Position numbers and translations under genes: made by a program
Source of the DNA: Suillus spraguei
Taxonomy: Eukaryota > Basidiomycota > Agaricomycetes > Boletales > Suillaceae
NCBI GenBank assembly: GCA_016800925.1
Contig: JABCPU010000150.1
Span: 88,229 to 152,228, forward strand
Length of the DNA: 64,000 nucleotides
Reading direction: 5' to 3'
The notes under the pieces: model-generated
What the model was told of the DNA's origin: nothing
What the model saw: only the letters and a program-made list of their open reading frames with translations
Database searches by the model: none
Shown here: piece after piece, positions 46,405 through 57,894 of the stretch
How positions within the stretch are numbered: the first letter of the stretch is position 1
Layout of the letters: each line of letters starts with the position of its first letter

Positions 46405-48022
46405 CAGTGGCTCAAAAAACTGTCCGCATGTTTTGGCATTTTTTCACTATCTATAATATTGTGTGAGAACAAACAAATGCCTCAAAAGCATGCTTATACC
46501 ACATTGTAGTATGGCTTCAGGGCTTTCATTTGAGCCCTACACCGTGGGAATCGGTGGAGATATGGTGGAGATACAAGGCTCACAAAATGGTGACTCATGC
46601 GGACAGTTTTTTGACTCAAGTATTTTACAGTAATAACCAGGTATTCTAGTATTTTGTATGACCTTCCTTGGCTTTAATTACTGCCTCTATCCTTCTAGGC
46701 ATACTCTCAATTAATTTCTGGTAATCCTCAGCTGTGATCTTCCCCCATTCCACTGCTACTCTCTCCCAAAGCTCCCATACTCCTTTAGGGGGGTTTTCAT
46801 AGGCTTGAAGCTTTTTCTTGAGTGTTCCCCAGAGATGTTCAATGACATTGACATCAGGAGACTGTGCTGGCTAGTCAAGAACATTGATGTTATGTTCTTC
46901 AAACCATTCCCTAGCTCTTCTGGATGTGTGCTTGGGATCATTATCCTGTTGGAAAATGATATCTTCTTCATCAATCCCTGATTCTGCCAAGCTAGGCAGC
47001 AAGTGGTCATTTAAAATGTCCACATACTGCTCAGCATTCATCTTCCCCTCAACCTCAGCAAGCATTCCCACACCATTCCATCCCATACAGCCCCATACCA
47101 TTAAAGAACCTCCTCCAAACTTGACAGTCCCATTAACCTCTCTGTCTGTTAGGCCATCTCCCTTCTTTTTCCATACATACACCTTCCCATCTGACCCAAT
47201 CCTATTGATTTTGGTCTCATCTGACCATATAACATGCTTCCAGTCCTCTACAGTCCAGTGTTGATGAGCTAAGGCAAAGGCTAGTCTTCTCTGCCTATGT
47301 TTGATGGAGAGAAGTGGCTTTTTCTTCTTTGTTACTGCCTTGAGATGAGCTGCCTTGAGAACATTCCTCACAGTTTGTGAAGAGACAGGGGTAGTGATGG
47401 TGGAATTAATATAATGGGTGGCTTGGACAGCATTATCAGCCTTTCCTGTAGTGATATGTTGGATAATAGCCCTTTTGTCAGTAGAGGTAAGCTTGGATGG
47501 ACGTCCTCCACAAGAGTTTTCCTTGTCTGGGTGGCTTTCTTTGATGAACTTGGCCACAGTGGACTTGCATACTCCAGTTCTAGAGGAAATTTGGCGAGCA
47601 GAGAGGCCAGCATAAGACAGAGAGAGGATATTATCTCTTTGAGCAGAGGAGATGGCTTTCATGGTGATTATGACTATGATACATGAGATATTCTGGTTTA
47701 TATAGTTAGATATAGTCATAAAATAACATAATGACACCACTTTATAATTTATATAATAGTGGCATGATTTTTATGGTGTCATAAATAATGATTTATATAG
47801 TTTTAATATACACTCAAAAAACTGTCCACATGAGTCATCATTTTATAAGCCTTATATCTCCACCATATCTCCGCCGATTCCCACAGTGTAGGGCTCAAAT
47901 AAAAGCCCTGAAGCCATACTACAATGTGGTATAAGTATGTCCTTGAGGAATTTGTTCATTCTCACACAATATCATAGATAGTGAAAAATGTCAAAACATG
48001 CGGACAGTTTTTTGAGCCACTG
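46405..48022 (-). mobile_element. Tc1-family DNA transposon
   Basis: 1,618 bp, bounded by TA target duplications (46403-46404 and 48023-48024) and by long terminal inverted repeats of about 215 bp that begin CAGTGGCTCAAAAAACTGTC. Each inverted repeat also carries an inner, oppositely oriented copy of the outer motif (near 46597-46618 and 47813-47832), giving four related sites that may be transposase-binding sites. It encodes a DD34E transposase on the minus strand. The insertion interrupts the last codons of the TET/JBP-like gene. Confidence 0.92.
46646..47662 (-). pseudogene. Tc1 transposase (DD34E), single nonsense mutation
   Basis: About 338 codons starting MKAISSAQRDNILSL at 47662. The N-terminus has paired helix-turn-helix segments (GLSARQISSRTGVCKSTVAK, then GRPSKLTSTDKRAI). 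The catalytic domain has VIWSDETKINRIGSDG (first Asp), GGGSLMVWGCMGWNG, IIFQQDNDPKHTS (second Asp) and NVIEHLWGTLKKKL (Glu, 34 residues later). The only lesion is TAG at 46871-46873, where the family has Trp (LD-W-PAQSPD), lying between the second Asp and the Glu. Everything after it stays in frame to the stop at 46646, so inactivation seems recent. Confidence 0.92.
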
Positions 48023-48169
48023 TACTAACCATGGTGTGAAAGATCAAAGAAGTAGAAAGAGTAGTTACCCATGTTAGTAGGAACACACAAATACCATGTA
48101 CCAATTAGAGCATTAACATTTTCAGAATTCAATTTGGAAGTTGAGTTCCATGAATTGAGTCCCGAACTC

Positions 48170-49480
48170 TGAGTATCTCGGCACTCGGGACTCAATACTC
48201 AAAATTCAGCACTCAATAGTCAGAATTCAGGTTCAACACTCGGGACTCAGCAAAATGTGAGGCAGAACAATGTGAGGCAACAGACTTTGATCCACACATT
48301 TTGAGTGCTGAACCCCAAACCCCGGCAGCCGGCACTCGGGACTTGGGACTCAGAACAATGTGAAAGTTATTGATCCACACATTTTAAGTGCTGAACCCCG
48401 AACCCTGGCACCCGGCACTTGGGACTTGGGACTCAGAACAATGTGAAAGTTATTGATCCACACATTTTGAGTGCCAAACCCTGGCAGCTGGCACTTGGGA
48501 CTCATAACAATGTGAAAGATATTAATTCACACATTTTAAGTGCCGAACCCCAAACACCGGCACCCGGCACTCAGGACTCGGCACTCAGAACAATGTGAAA
48601 GTTATTGATCCACACATTTTGAGTGCCAAACCCCAAACCCCAGCACCTGGCACTTGGGACTTGGGACTTGGGACTCATAACAATGTGAAAGATATTGATC
48701 TACACATGTTAAGTGCCGAACCCCAAACCCTGGCACCTGGCACTCGGGACTAACAATGTGAAAGTTATTGATCCACACATTTTGAGTGCCAAACCCCGGC
48801 AGCTGGCACTTGGGACTCATAACAATGTGAAAGATATTCATTCACACATTGTAAGTGCTGAGTCCCGAGCTCCGGCAGCTGGCACTCAGGACTCGGGACT
48901 CATAACAATGTGAAAGATATTGATCCACATATTGTAAGTGCTGAACGCCAAACACCGAACCCCAGCACCCGGCACTTGGGACTCATAACAATCTGAAAGT
49001 TATTGATCCACACATTTTGAGTGCCAAACCCTGAACCCTGGCACCTGGCACTTGGGACTCATAACAATGTGAAAGATATTGATCCACACATTTTAAGTGA
49101 ATATGGGGGCAATAAAAAGATTTCAATCCACACATTTTTGGTAGGTATCATTGTCGTCTGGAATCTTGAGTGTCAATTTTTGGGACTTTACACCCAGCAC
49201 CTGGCACTCAGGACTCAGAACCAATAAAGAGACTTTGAGCCACACATTGTGAGTGCTGAACCCTGAATCCCGAAATCTGGTAGTCCACAGTTTTGGGGTT
49301 CAGCATTCGGGATTCTTCACTCGGGACTCAGAAAGATGTGAGGCAAAGAAAAAACTTTGATCCACACATTTTTGGTAGATATCTATTTTGTCTCGAATCT
49401 TGAGTGCCGAACCCCGAACCCTGAAATCTGGTAGTCCACAATTTTGGGGTTCAGGGTTCGGCACTTAAGATTTGTGACTC
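48170..49480. repeat. GC-rich satellite, ~90-100 bp units (array 1)
   Basis: About a dozen imperfect units of the form ATTGATCCACACATTTT, then AGTGC(C/T)GAACCCCAAACCC, then (C)GGCACCCGGCACT, then GGGACTCATAACAATGTG. Blocks such as GGCACTCGGGACTCGG vary in number between units. A matching and larger array lies at 58290-61770. No gene is seen. Confidence 0.9.
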
Positions 49481-49758
49481 AGCACTCAAAGAGAGATATC
49501 TGTTTTGTCTCGAATGAGAATTTCTAGTTTCAGGACTTTGCACCCGGCACCCAGTACATGGCATCGGCATTTGGAAGTTGAGTCCCATGAATTGAGTCCC
49601 AAACTCTGAGTACCTCGGCACTCAGCATTCGGGATTTAGGACTCTACATCCGGAACTTGAAATCCAGACCTCAAAATCTGGAACTAAATATTCGGGAGTC
49701 AAGACAATAATTTGGTCGGAATATAATATTTTACATCATGTATAAAATGAAGACCTCT

Positions 49759-50112
49759 CTAGTCTGAACACAGTGAAGAGGACTCCACTCCCCTGCCTCT
49801 CTTTAATCTCTGTAGCATGTCAGTGTATATCTTCACCTCTGCCATCTTCTCATGGATACCCTCATCTTGCTCCTCCATCAATGCTACCAGGCGTGCTTGA
49901 ATCATCTTAAGTCCCATCACTGATGGGCTGGATGAGTCATTTACCCCCTTGGGAAGAACCAAGTCATCATCCTCAACTCCATTTTCCATCCAATGCTGGT
50001 AGTGAGCGACACAGGACCTCATGATTTGACCCCATTGCCATGGGTCATTCAGAATTTTGGTGTGTCCCATCCACCATGGAGTATCATAGCTGGGAATCAT
50101 CCGGTGTAGCAA
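49759..50112 (-). CDS. Unknown ORF, probably mobile-element derived
   Basis: 117 codons, beginning MLHRMIPSYDTPWWMGHTK. It contains a Trp-rich segment (PWQWGQIMRSCVAHYQHW), an acidic linker and a helical C-terminal part (MIQARLVALMEEQDEGIHEK). A fragment of the same helix recurs on the minus strand inside the inverted-repeat element at about 56041-56160 (IEEQQEGIHDKM). The location between satellites and its recurrence suggest an element-encoded protein or gag-like fragment. I do not recognise the family. Confidence 0.35.
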   Translation of the reverse strand: MLHRMIPSYDTPWWMGHTKILNDPWQWGQIMRSCVAHYQHWMENGVEDDDLVLPKGVNDSSSPSVMGLKMIQARLVALMEEQDEGIHEKMAEVKIYTDMLQRLKRGRGVESSSLCSD

Positions 50113-50345
50113 ACAAAGTCATGCTGACCATGAAAGTGCCATTTTACACAAGTGTCTCATTACTGTCTACAGCAGCTACCGAGAAATCCCCTATAGTGAG
50201 CATTACCCCTTTTCACTTCACCAGTGTAGTGAGAAAAGTCACGCTGACTGTCAAAACCCCGTTTTTGACGAGCATCTCATTAACGTCTGCGGCGGCAACT
50301 GAAGGATTTCCTGATAGCGACAAAATAGCCTTTTTGCTCTGCTAA

Positions 50346-51450
50346 GGTGGAACCATTCTTCTCCCATGAACCCTTACCGGATCCTCGCGCCAATGCCCTC
50401 ATGTCCCATCCTATTCTGTCTAGAATCCATTGGTGCATAGTTACCTCGCTTCCGCCGCTACTAAACCTACGGCAGGATTTACCTTACATCTCAAGGGGCC
50501 GCTGCATGCTGTGCGCCTCTATATTAAGTACCCCGTTTATTTTCTTTCTCGCTACCAGACTCGCATAGCTATCTCGTACGCACACGCATATGTTAAAAAG
50601 GACTGAACATACATACCGTTACTTTTACTTCCCATTACATTCCTTCACTAGGACTTAGTATCTGAAATGCTTGCTAGTCGCAATCTATTTGCCTTTGAAC
50701 TCCTCTCTGTTTGAACTTTGCTCATTGATTTAACCGCCAGTGACTTTACCGCTTGAAGTACTGCGTGACTTTCGACTTCGCTACTCGTAACTGGACAGTG
50801 GCCAGTGATCTCGCTGGGTTGTTTTCTCTCTCATCTGTGTTCCTGCTCATACAGAAGTTGCCACTACCGCTACTGCACCGCCGGTAGTTATAACATTTTT
50901 GTCTCGCCCAAGTAACTTTGTTCTTGCTCTCGCTAGCTAACCGTTGCAGCTATCCTTACCGCGCATGTACCGCTGACACTGCGCTAGTACCGCCGATATA
51001 CCACTACTGCCACTAACCTCGGAGTTGGAATCCTCGTTGCCATATTAGTACTTCATTGTTTCCTTCGCACTAACTTTGAAGGAATTGCTTCTATTTGCAG
51101 TCCTCTTGGGTCAAACATCTCACTCACGCCTTCAGTAGGATTAACGCTGCACTTATACTTAGGCCCAGTGCTAGTTTCTTCGTTTCACCGGTACCATTTT
51201 TGCTCCGTGGATCCTTGCCTTTACCAAATCTCGCTACTGATGTCCTCTTGTCCATTCCATTTCTGTCTAAGATCCATTGGTGCATAGCATATTCGTTTCC
51301 GCCATTACTAAAGCTACGGCAAGACTTACCTTACCTTCTGTGACACTGCTTGCTCGCTGCGTGCCTCTTAGCTAAATATCTCTATCTCGCTACCATTCTC
51401 GCTATGTATTCCGGCCGTTCACAGTACATGTTAAAAAGGACTCTTCGCAC
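50346..51450 (+). repeat. Direct repeat pair (~250 bp copies, 847 bp apart)
   Basis: Copies at about 50346-50600 and 51196-51450 share ATCCATTGGTGCATAG, CTAAA.CTACGGCA.GA.TTACC and ATGTTAAAAAGGACT, all in the same order and orientation. Sequence between them is CT-rich with many ...CTACCGC phrases and has no gene. This could be two LTR remnants or a segmental duplication. Confidence 0.7.
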
Positions 51451-51639
51451 ATTCTGGTACTTTTACTTTTCCCTCTATGGTACACATGGTACTTAGGAAT
51501 TGTCACCACTACTGTCTCTAATGGAATAAAGTCTTTCGCTGAAGTCACTATCTCTTAAGAATTGTTTTACTGCTGCACGCACCACCGCTCTTTACCGCTT
51601 TCCCACGCTTCACCACTTGGGCTACGCTTTCCCGCGCTT

Positions 51640-51776
51640 CATTGCTACGCTTCATTGCTACGCTTCATTGCTACGCTTCATTGCTACGCTTCATCGCTAC
51701 GCTTCATCGCTATGCTTCATCGCTACGCTTCATCGCTACGCTTCATCGCTACGCTTCATCGCTACGCTTCATCGCT
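51640..51776. repeat. 13 bp microsatellite (GCTACGCTTCATT/C)
   Basis: About ten near-perfect 13 bp units. The first four carry ATT and later ones ATC at the variable position. It directly abuts the dispersed repeat starting at 51777. Confidence 0.95.
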
Positions 51777-52250
51777 CACATATTACAGTGAACTATCTCC
51801 GTATTATACGAGTGAGCGGACATGCATAATATCCCATATGATACGGGCCAGCGGACCATGGGCCCATGGTAGAAATATCCTCGTTGATGACGGATGGGCC
51901 GGGAGGAATATTATTCCCGATGACGGCGGGTGGGCCCATGCAAGGAATATGTAGAGTAGATGAGTGGGCCGATGTATATGAATATCCGGTAGACGGATGG
52001 GCCGAGGTAGTTAGATATTATGTAGATGGGTGTACCAAGGTAGATGTGTATCAGGTAGACAGGTATGTGAAGGGTACTTGTTATCACATACACGGGTGGG
52101 CCCAGACACATATTAGATGGTTGGGCCGAGAGTGTTATATAAAATATTGTATTAGACGGGTGGGCCGAGGGTGGTATAAAATATAGACGGGTGGGCCCAT
52201 GTGTATGATAATTGTAGACATGGCGGAGCTGAGGTAGTTGTATATCATCT
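51777..52250 (+). repeat. Dispersed repeat with GGGTGGGCC units, copy 2
   Basis: About 90% identical by eye to 43527-44020 over its full length. Many differences are C in this copy against T in copy 1, as if copy 1 had lost CpG sites. The right boundary meets the reverse LTR-like repeat. Confidence 0.85.
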
Positions 52251-52251
52251 G

Positions 52252-52925
52252 ACTGGACCTTCAGACCTCTGCAGCTAGCTTGCTAACCCTATGCATATCC
52301 TAGCCCACCCTGAGCACAGCTCACCCACCACTATGTCCGGACTTTCCCTCCTCTGACATCTGAGACTTCCGATCCTCATCAATGTCCTAAATACTTCCCC
52401 TTGGATCCATGGAGCTTCACTTCTCTGGTCCTCCACTCCTACACTCCTCCACTCCTGCCTTTCCAGACCTCCTATCTCCAGACCTCCTATCTCCGGACCT
52501 CCGGACCTGTCCTACCCCACCCTTGACATCCTGTGGATCATCTTTCCCCCTGGAGCTTCCCTCCTATCTTGCCCTGGACTTTGTCTGGCAGTCCATCCTC
52601 CATTCCATTCTACTTGGGACTTAACCCAGTAGTCTTACCTGTATTTCCTGTCCTCGGAAATAGTTCCTGCGTGGTTGCCATGATCCTCCAGTAGTCCGTC
52701 GGCGCACTATTGAGCAGTCTAGCCCTAGAGTTCCTCCGGAGTTCCCCACTGGACTTCACTGGAACTCCCCCTCAGACTTCATGCAAAATTAGGGGCACAT
52801 ACTTGTATAAGGGGCACAGCGCACGAGCGGAGGCCAAGCCCTTATGATTTAGTTATGACACTCCAGTGAGACCCCATGCAAAGCTGGAACATCTGAGTAG
52901 CCTCTGGTTTTGCATGGCCGTAACA
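52252..52925 (-). repeat. LTR-like dispersed repeat, copy 2 (reverse)
   Basis: On the minus strand it begins TGTTACGGCCATGCAAAACC at 52925 and shares the order of blocks seen in copy 3 (57166-57858). The distal end, around 52252-52340, is diverged or truncated. It includes a run of TCC(A/G)GACCTCC phrases near 52465-52505. Confidence 0.6.
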
Positions 52926-53099
52926 GATTCGAGACAAAAAAGATATCTACCAAAAATGTGTGAATCAAATCTTTTGATTGCCTGACATTTGTGTGAGTCC
53001 TGAGTGCTGAATCCCAAGTGCCGAACCCCCGAAATTGTGGACTACTGGGGTTCAGCACTCAGGATTTGGCACTTGGGACTCAGAAAAATGTGAGGCAAT

Positions 53100-55870
53100 A
53101 AAAAGCTGAAACTCAAAACTCAAAACTTGAAACTTGCAAAAATGTATATCATGTAAAATGCCTATTTCCTCACACAGTTCACCGAGTGTCAAGTACCAAG
53201 ACCCAGGACCCAAATCATGAATCCTTGGCAATGTAACAAGTGCCAAGTGCCGGAACCCGAACCCAGAACCTCGAAACTTAAAACTTGGAACTTGGAACTC
53301 ACAAAAATGTGTATCATGTAAAATGTCTATTTCCTTACACAGTTCACCGAGTGTCAAGTACCAAGACCCGGGACCCAAATCCTGAATTCCTGGCTATATA
53401 ACAAGTGCCGAGTGCCGGCACCTGAGCCCCGAACCCCGAAACTTCACACTTCAAACTTCAAAATTGAAACTTGCAAAAATCTGTATCATGTAAAATTTCT
53501 ATTTCCTTGCAAAGTTCACCGAGTGTCAAGTACCAAGACCCGGGACCCGATCCCGAATTCCTGGCAGTGTAACAAGTGCCAAGTGCCGGAACTGACCCCC
53601 GAACCCCGAAACTTCACACTTCAAACTTCAAAATTGAAACTTGCAAAAATCTGTATCATGTAAAATTTCTATTTCCTTACACAGTTCACCGAGTGTCAAG
53701 TACCAAGACCCGGGACCGAATCCCGAATTCCTGGCAGTGTAACAAGTGCCGAGTGCCGGAACCGACCCCGAACTCCGAAACTTCAACTTCAAACTTCAAA
53801 ATTGAAACTTGCAAAAAGCTGTATCATGTAAATTTTCTATTTCCTTCCACAGTTCACCGAGTGTCAAGTACCAAGACCCGGGACCCGATTCCCGAATTCC
53901 TGGCAGTGTAACAAGTGCCGAGTGCCGGAACCCGACCCCCGAACTCCGAAACTTCAAACTTCAAACTTCAAAATTGAAACTTGCAAAAAGCTGTATCATG
54001 TAAATTTTCTATTTCCTTCCACAGTTCACCGAGTGTCAAGTACCAAGACCCGGGACCCGAATCCCGAATTCCTGGCAGTGTAACAAGTGCCGAGTGCCGG
54101 AACTGACCCCCGAACCCCGAAACTTCACACTTCAAACTTCAAAATTGAAACTTGCAAAAATCTGTATCATGTAAATTTCTATTTCCTTCACAGTTCACCG
54201 AGTGTCAAGTACCAAGACCCGGGACCCGAATCCCGAATTCCTGGCAGTGTAACAAGTGCCGAGTGCCGGAACCCGACCCCCGAACTCCGAAACTTCAAAC
54301 TTCAAACTTCAAAATTGAAACTTGCAAAAATCTGTATCATGTAAAATTTCTATTTCCTTACACAGTTCACCGAGTGTCAAGTACCAAGACCCGGGACCCG
54401 AATCCCGAATTCCTGGCAGTGTAACAAGTGCCGAGTGCCGGAACCTGACCCCCGAACCCCGAAACTTCACACTTCAAACTTCAAAATTGAAACTTGCAAA
54501 AATCTGTATCATGTAAATTCTATTTCCTTACACAGTTCACCGAGTGTCAAGTACCAAGACCCGGGACACGAATCCCGAATTCCTGGCAGTGTAACAAGTG
54601 CCGAGTGCCGGAACCTGACCCCCGAACCCCGAAACTTCACACTTCAAACTTCAAAATCAAAATTGAAACTTGCAAAAATCTGTATCATTTAAATTTTCTA
54701 TTTCCTTGCACAGTTCACCGAGTGTCAAGTACCAAGACCCGGGACCGAATCCCGAATTCCTGGCAGTGTAACAAGTGCCAAGTGCCGGAACACAACCCCC
54801 GAACTCCGAAACTTCAAACTTCAAACTTCAAACTTCAAACTTCAAAATTGAAACTTGCAAAAATCTGTATCATGTAAATTTTCTATTTCCTTGCACAGTT
54901 CACCGAGTGTCAAGTACCAAGACCCGGGACCCGAATCCCGAATTCCTGGCAGTGTAACAAGTGCCGAGTGCCGGAACCTGACCCCCGAACCCCGAAACTT
55001 CACACTTCAAACTTCAAAATCAAAATTGAAACTTGCAAAAATCTGTATCATTTAAATTTTCTATTTCCTTGCACAGTTCACCGAGTGTCAAGTACCAAGA
55101 CCCGGGACACGAATCCCAAATTCCTGGCAGTGTAACAAGTGCCAAGTGCCGGAACCTGACCCCCGAACCCCGAAACTTCACACTTCAAACTTCAAAATTG
55201 AAACTTGCAAAAATCTGTATCATGTAAATTTTCTATTTCCTTGCACAGTTCACCGAGTGTCAAGTACCAAGACCCGGGACCCGATTCCCGAATTCCTGGC
55301 AGTGTAACAAGTGCCGAGTGCCGGAACCTGACCCCCGAACCCCGAAACTTCACACTTCAAACTTCAAAATTGAAACTTGCAAAAATCTGTATCATGTAAA
55401 ATTGCTATTTCCTTACACAGTTCACTGAGTGTCAAGTACCAAGACCCGGGACCCAAATCCCGAATTCCTGGCAGTGTAACAAGTGCCGAGTGCTGGAACA
55501 CAACCCCGAACTCCGAAACTTACAACTTGAAACTTGAAACTCGCAAAGATGTCTAAGATGTAAATTTTCTATTTCCTTATACAGTTCACCGAGTGTCAAG
55601 TACCAAGAACTGAGACCCGAATCCTGAATTTCTGGCAATGTAACAAGTGCCGAGTGCCAGACCTCGAACCCCAAAACTTGAAACTTGAAACTCGCACAAA
55701 TCTGTATCATGTAAAATTTCTATTTCCTTATACAGTTCACCGAGTGTCAAGTACCAAAACCTGGAACCCAAATCCTGAATTCCTGGCAATGTAACAAGTG
55801 CCTCGTGCCGGAACCCGAACCCTAAACCCTGAACCCCAAAATTTGAAACTTGAAACTTGAAACTTGAAAC
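53100..55870 (+). repeat. ~171 bp satellite, 16 tandem units
   Basis: The anchor AGTTCACCGAGTGTCAAGTA recurs at about 53176, 53341, 53513, 53683, 53851, 54023, 54192, 54364, 54534, 54712, 54897, 55075, 55247, 55419, 55583 and 55734, so the period is mostly 165-178 bp. Each unit reads: anchor, ACCAAGACCCGGGAC, CCCGAATTCCTGGCAGTGTA, ACAAGTGCCGAGTGCCGGAA, a CTTCAAACTTCAAA run, TTGCAAAAATCTGTATCATG and TTTCTATTTCCTT. Internal units are about 95% alike and edge units are more diverged. Open frames inside are by-products. Confidence 0.95.
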
Positions 55871-55970
55871 TGTATGCCAGGGTTTTGGGTCCCGGGTCTC
55901 GGTAGTTCACACTTTGTGAGTTTCAAGTTTTGGGTTTCAAGTTTTGGCACTCAGCACTCAGGACTTGGCA

Positions 55971-57142
55971 CTCAGTGATTCAATAATTTGCTTCTGGCAG
56001 AGGTAACATTCATTGAAAAAAATTGTATATACATCTATCACTATGCAATTATGTCCACCTCCTCACAAGACCCTTTAACCTTCACCTCAACATCCAGTTC
56101 AATCTCGACCATCTTATCATGGATGCCCTCCTGTTGCTCCTCAATCATTTTTAAAGTTTTTCAATGTCTTATCATTGCATAAATGGCCAGCCCTGCTCAG
56201 ACATCAACAGTAGTACACTCCCACATGTGTCATATGCAAAGGATCAGTTGTATATAGGCCACAAATCTGATATGTCATGTACAGGGCATATTTCTACTGA
56301 TAAGAAGCCTACATAATAATCAAGCTTGTGATAAGTGATCTGATGCGTGATTTATCTCTCATATATGTCCCTAATGATGTATTTGAAGTTTTAGAAAGAT
56401 CCATGAAGGACTGACTGAATGATAAGTAAAATGACATATGTGTGAAAAGTGACAATTGACATCTTTTTACACAAAGTCACATTTATATATGGTACAGTTT
56501 AAATATTTCATTCAAAATATGTAAGATACATGTTAGACTACTAAAGGAACCTATACTGCATATTGCCCTGAGGTTGGAGGGTGGTGAAAGGGATGTGGTG
56601 TATATCTCAGTTGACCCAGCGTCAAAGTCCTACAACTGCCCAACTGACCATTTTCGATATTTTGGGACTTTGAACTTTCCCACAGTCAATTTCTTATCTA
56701 TTTCACTTCCTCAGCACTCAATTCTTGTTGGATGGTTTTATAAATTTAGATATATCATAGTGAATGTATTTTAAATCTACTCCAGGTGTCTGATTAATAA
56801 ACTTTGATGTTTTGAAAGTATGGGCTCCTTATCAGTAGAAATAGTAAGCATTCACACTAGTTCAAAACTCCGGCCTATTTTAAGCTGATCCTTGTCATAC
56901 AAAGCAAGTATATATGGTATTATAATGATATATGAAGAGGCTGTATTATTTATGCAAGAGTAAGATACTGAAAACATCAAAAGTGTGAGAAATGCGACTT
57001 TCTATGTTTTTGTTCTTGGATGTTGAGGTGAAGGTTAAAGGGTCTTGTGAGGAGGTTGGCATAATTGCATAGTAATTGATGTATATACAAATTTTTTCAA
57101 TGAATGTTACCTCTGCCAGAAGCAAATTATTGAATCACTGAG
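55971..57142. mobile_element. Inverted-repeat element of unknown class (~1.17 kb)
   Basis: The left arm (55971-56095) and right arm (57017-57142) are near-perfect inverted copies of about 125 bp, sharing CTCAGTGATTCAATAATTTG, AGAGGTAACATTCATTGAAA and CTTCACCTCAACATCCA. The interior is AT-rich, with no intact gene. The left part carries on the minus strand a fragment related to the ORF at 49759-50112. It sits inside satellite sequence. No clear target duplication was found. Confidence 0.65.
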
Positions 57143-57165
57143 TGCTGAGTGCCGAAACTCAAAAC

Positions 57166-57858
57166 TGTTATGGCCATGCAAAACCAGAGGCAATTCAGAA
57201 GTTCCAGCTTTGCATGGGGTCGTACTGGAGGGTCATACTAATTCATGGGGGCTTGGCCTCAGCTTGTGCACTGTGCCCCTTGCCTGAGTACATGCCCCTA
57301 ATTTCATATGAAGTCCAAAGAGGAGTTCTTGTGAAGTCGAGGGAGAACCTTGGAGGAACTCTTGGGCTGGATTGCTCCATAGAGTGCCAATAAACTTCTG
57401 GAGAAGTGTAGAAAACTATGCCGCAGGTAGGCGGAGATAGAGGTAAGACTACTGGGACAAGTCCCAAGTAGAATGGGTGAAGGGAAGACCACTGGATGAA
57501 GTCTAGGGCAGGATTGGAGCAAGGCTCCAGGGGGAAATATGATCCACAGGAGGTCAAGGATAGGATAGGACAGGACAAGAGGTCCGGAGATAGGAGGTCC
57601 AGAGGATGAGGAGTGGAGGAATGCAGAAATGGAGGAGTGGAGGAGTGGAGAAATGGAGGAGCGGAGCTCTGTGGATTTGGGGGGAAGTATTGCCCTACTA
57701 TGGAGGAGTAGGTCCGGAGATTATGTAAGGAAGGTACAGGCTACTACGGATGAAGTCCAGAGTAGAAACAAACAGAGGAAGACTACCAAAGGTAGAGCTG
57801 GAGGTGAACAGAGATAAAGACTGGAGTTCGGACAAAGTTCGGAAAGTATAATATAACA
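57166..57858 (+). mobile_element. Probable solo LTR (693 bp), copy 3 of the LTR-like repeat
   Basis: Starts TGTTATGGCCATGCAAAACC and ends AGTATAATATAACA, so it has TG...CA ends and a TGTTA/TAACA terminal inverted repeat, like the solo LTR at 45474 though otherwise different. The flanking 5 bp do not match (AAAAC against AAGGG), so the target duplication is lost or the ends are slightly off. Confidence 0.6.
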
Positions 57859-57894
57859 AAGGGTCAAAGGTCCGGCCTAGGGAATACTAATTTT

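Larger units (their letters stand above)
44636..48039 (+). pseudogene. TET/JBP-like 2OG-Fe(II) oxygenase gene, broken by two insertions
   Basis: Segments fit the fungal TET/JBP-like oxygenase family expanded in Agaricomycetes, whose members are thought to oxidise modified DNA bases. N-terminal pieces lie near 44640-44870. KPATILDASSTIIAWYLPD is near 45040 and GCINLSLVWFQQGHE near 45300. Next comes TLKAIARPA, cut by a solo LTR (45474-45948), which resumes as AITSVALRVMHPQQYFAGL. The catalytic core follows: NWETPNHQDHLS (H-x-D iron ligands), GRIVRHGVHG (distal His) and DRIAWAWYMRDSVH (2OG-binding Arg region). At VNGHI a Tc1 element is inserted (46405-48022). Past it, only LTMV and a stop at 48037-48039 remain. 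N-terminal exons are out of phase in places. Motif assignment is moderate to strong; base specificity is unknown. Confidence 0.65.

Noticed and set aside
53412..55710. Series of overlapping 60-130 codon frames with repeated SSPSVKYQDPG peptides
   Set aside because: They repeat with the ~171 bp satellite and each is broken at unit joins, so they are by-products of the satellite.
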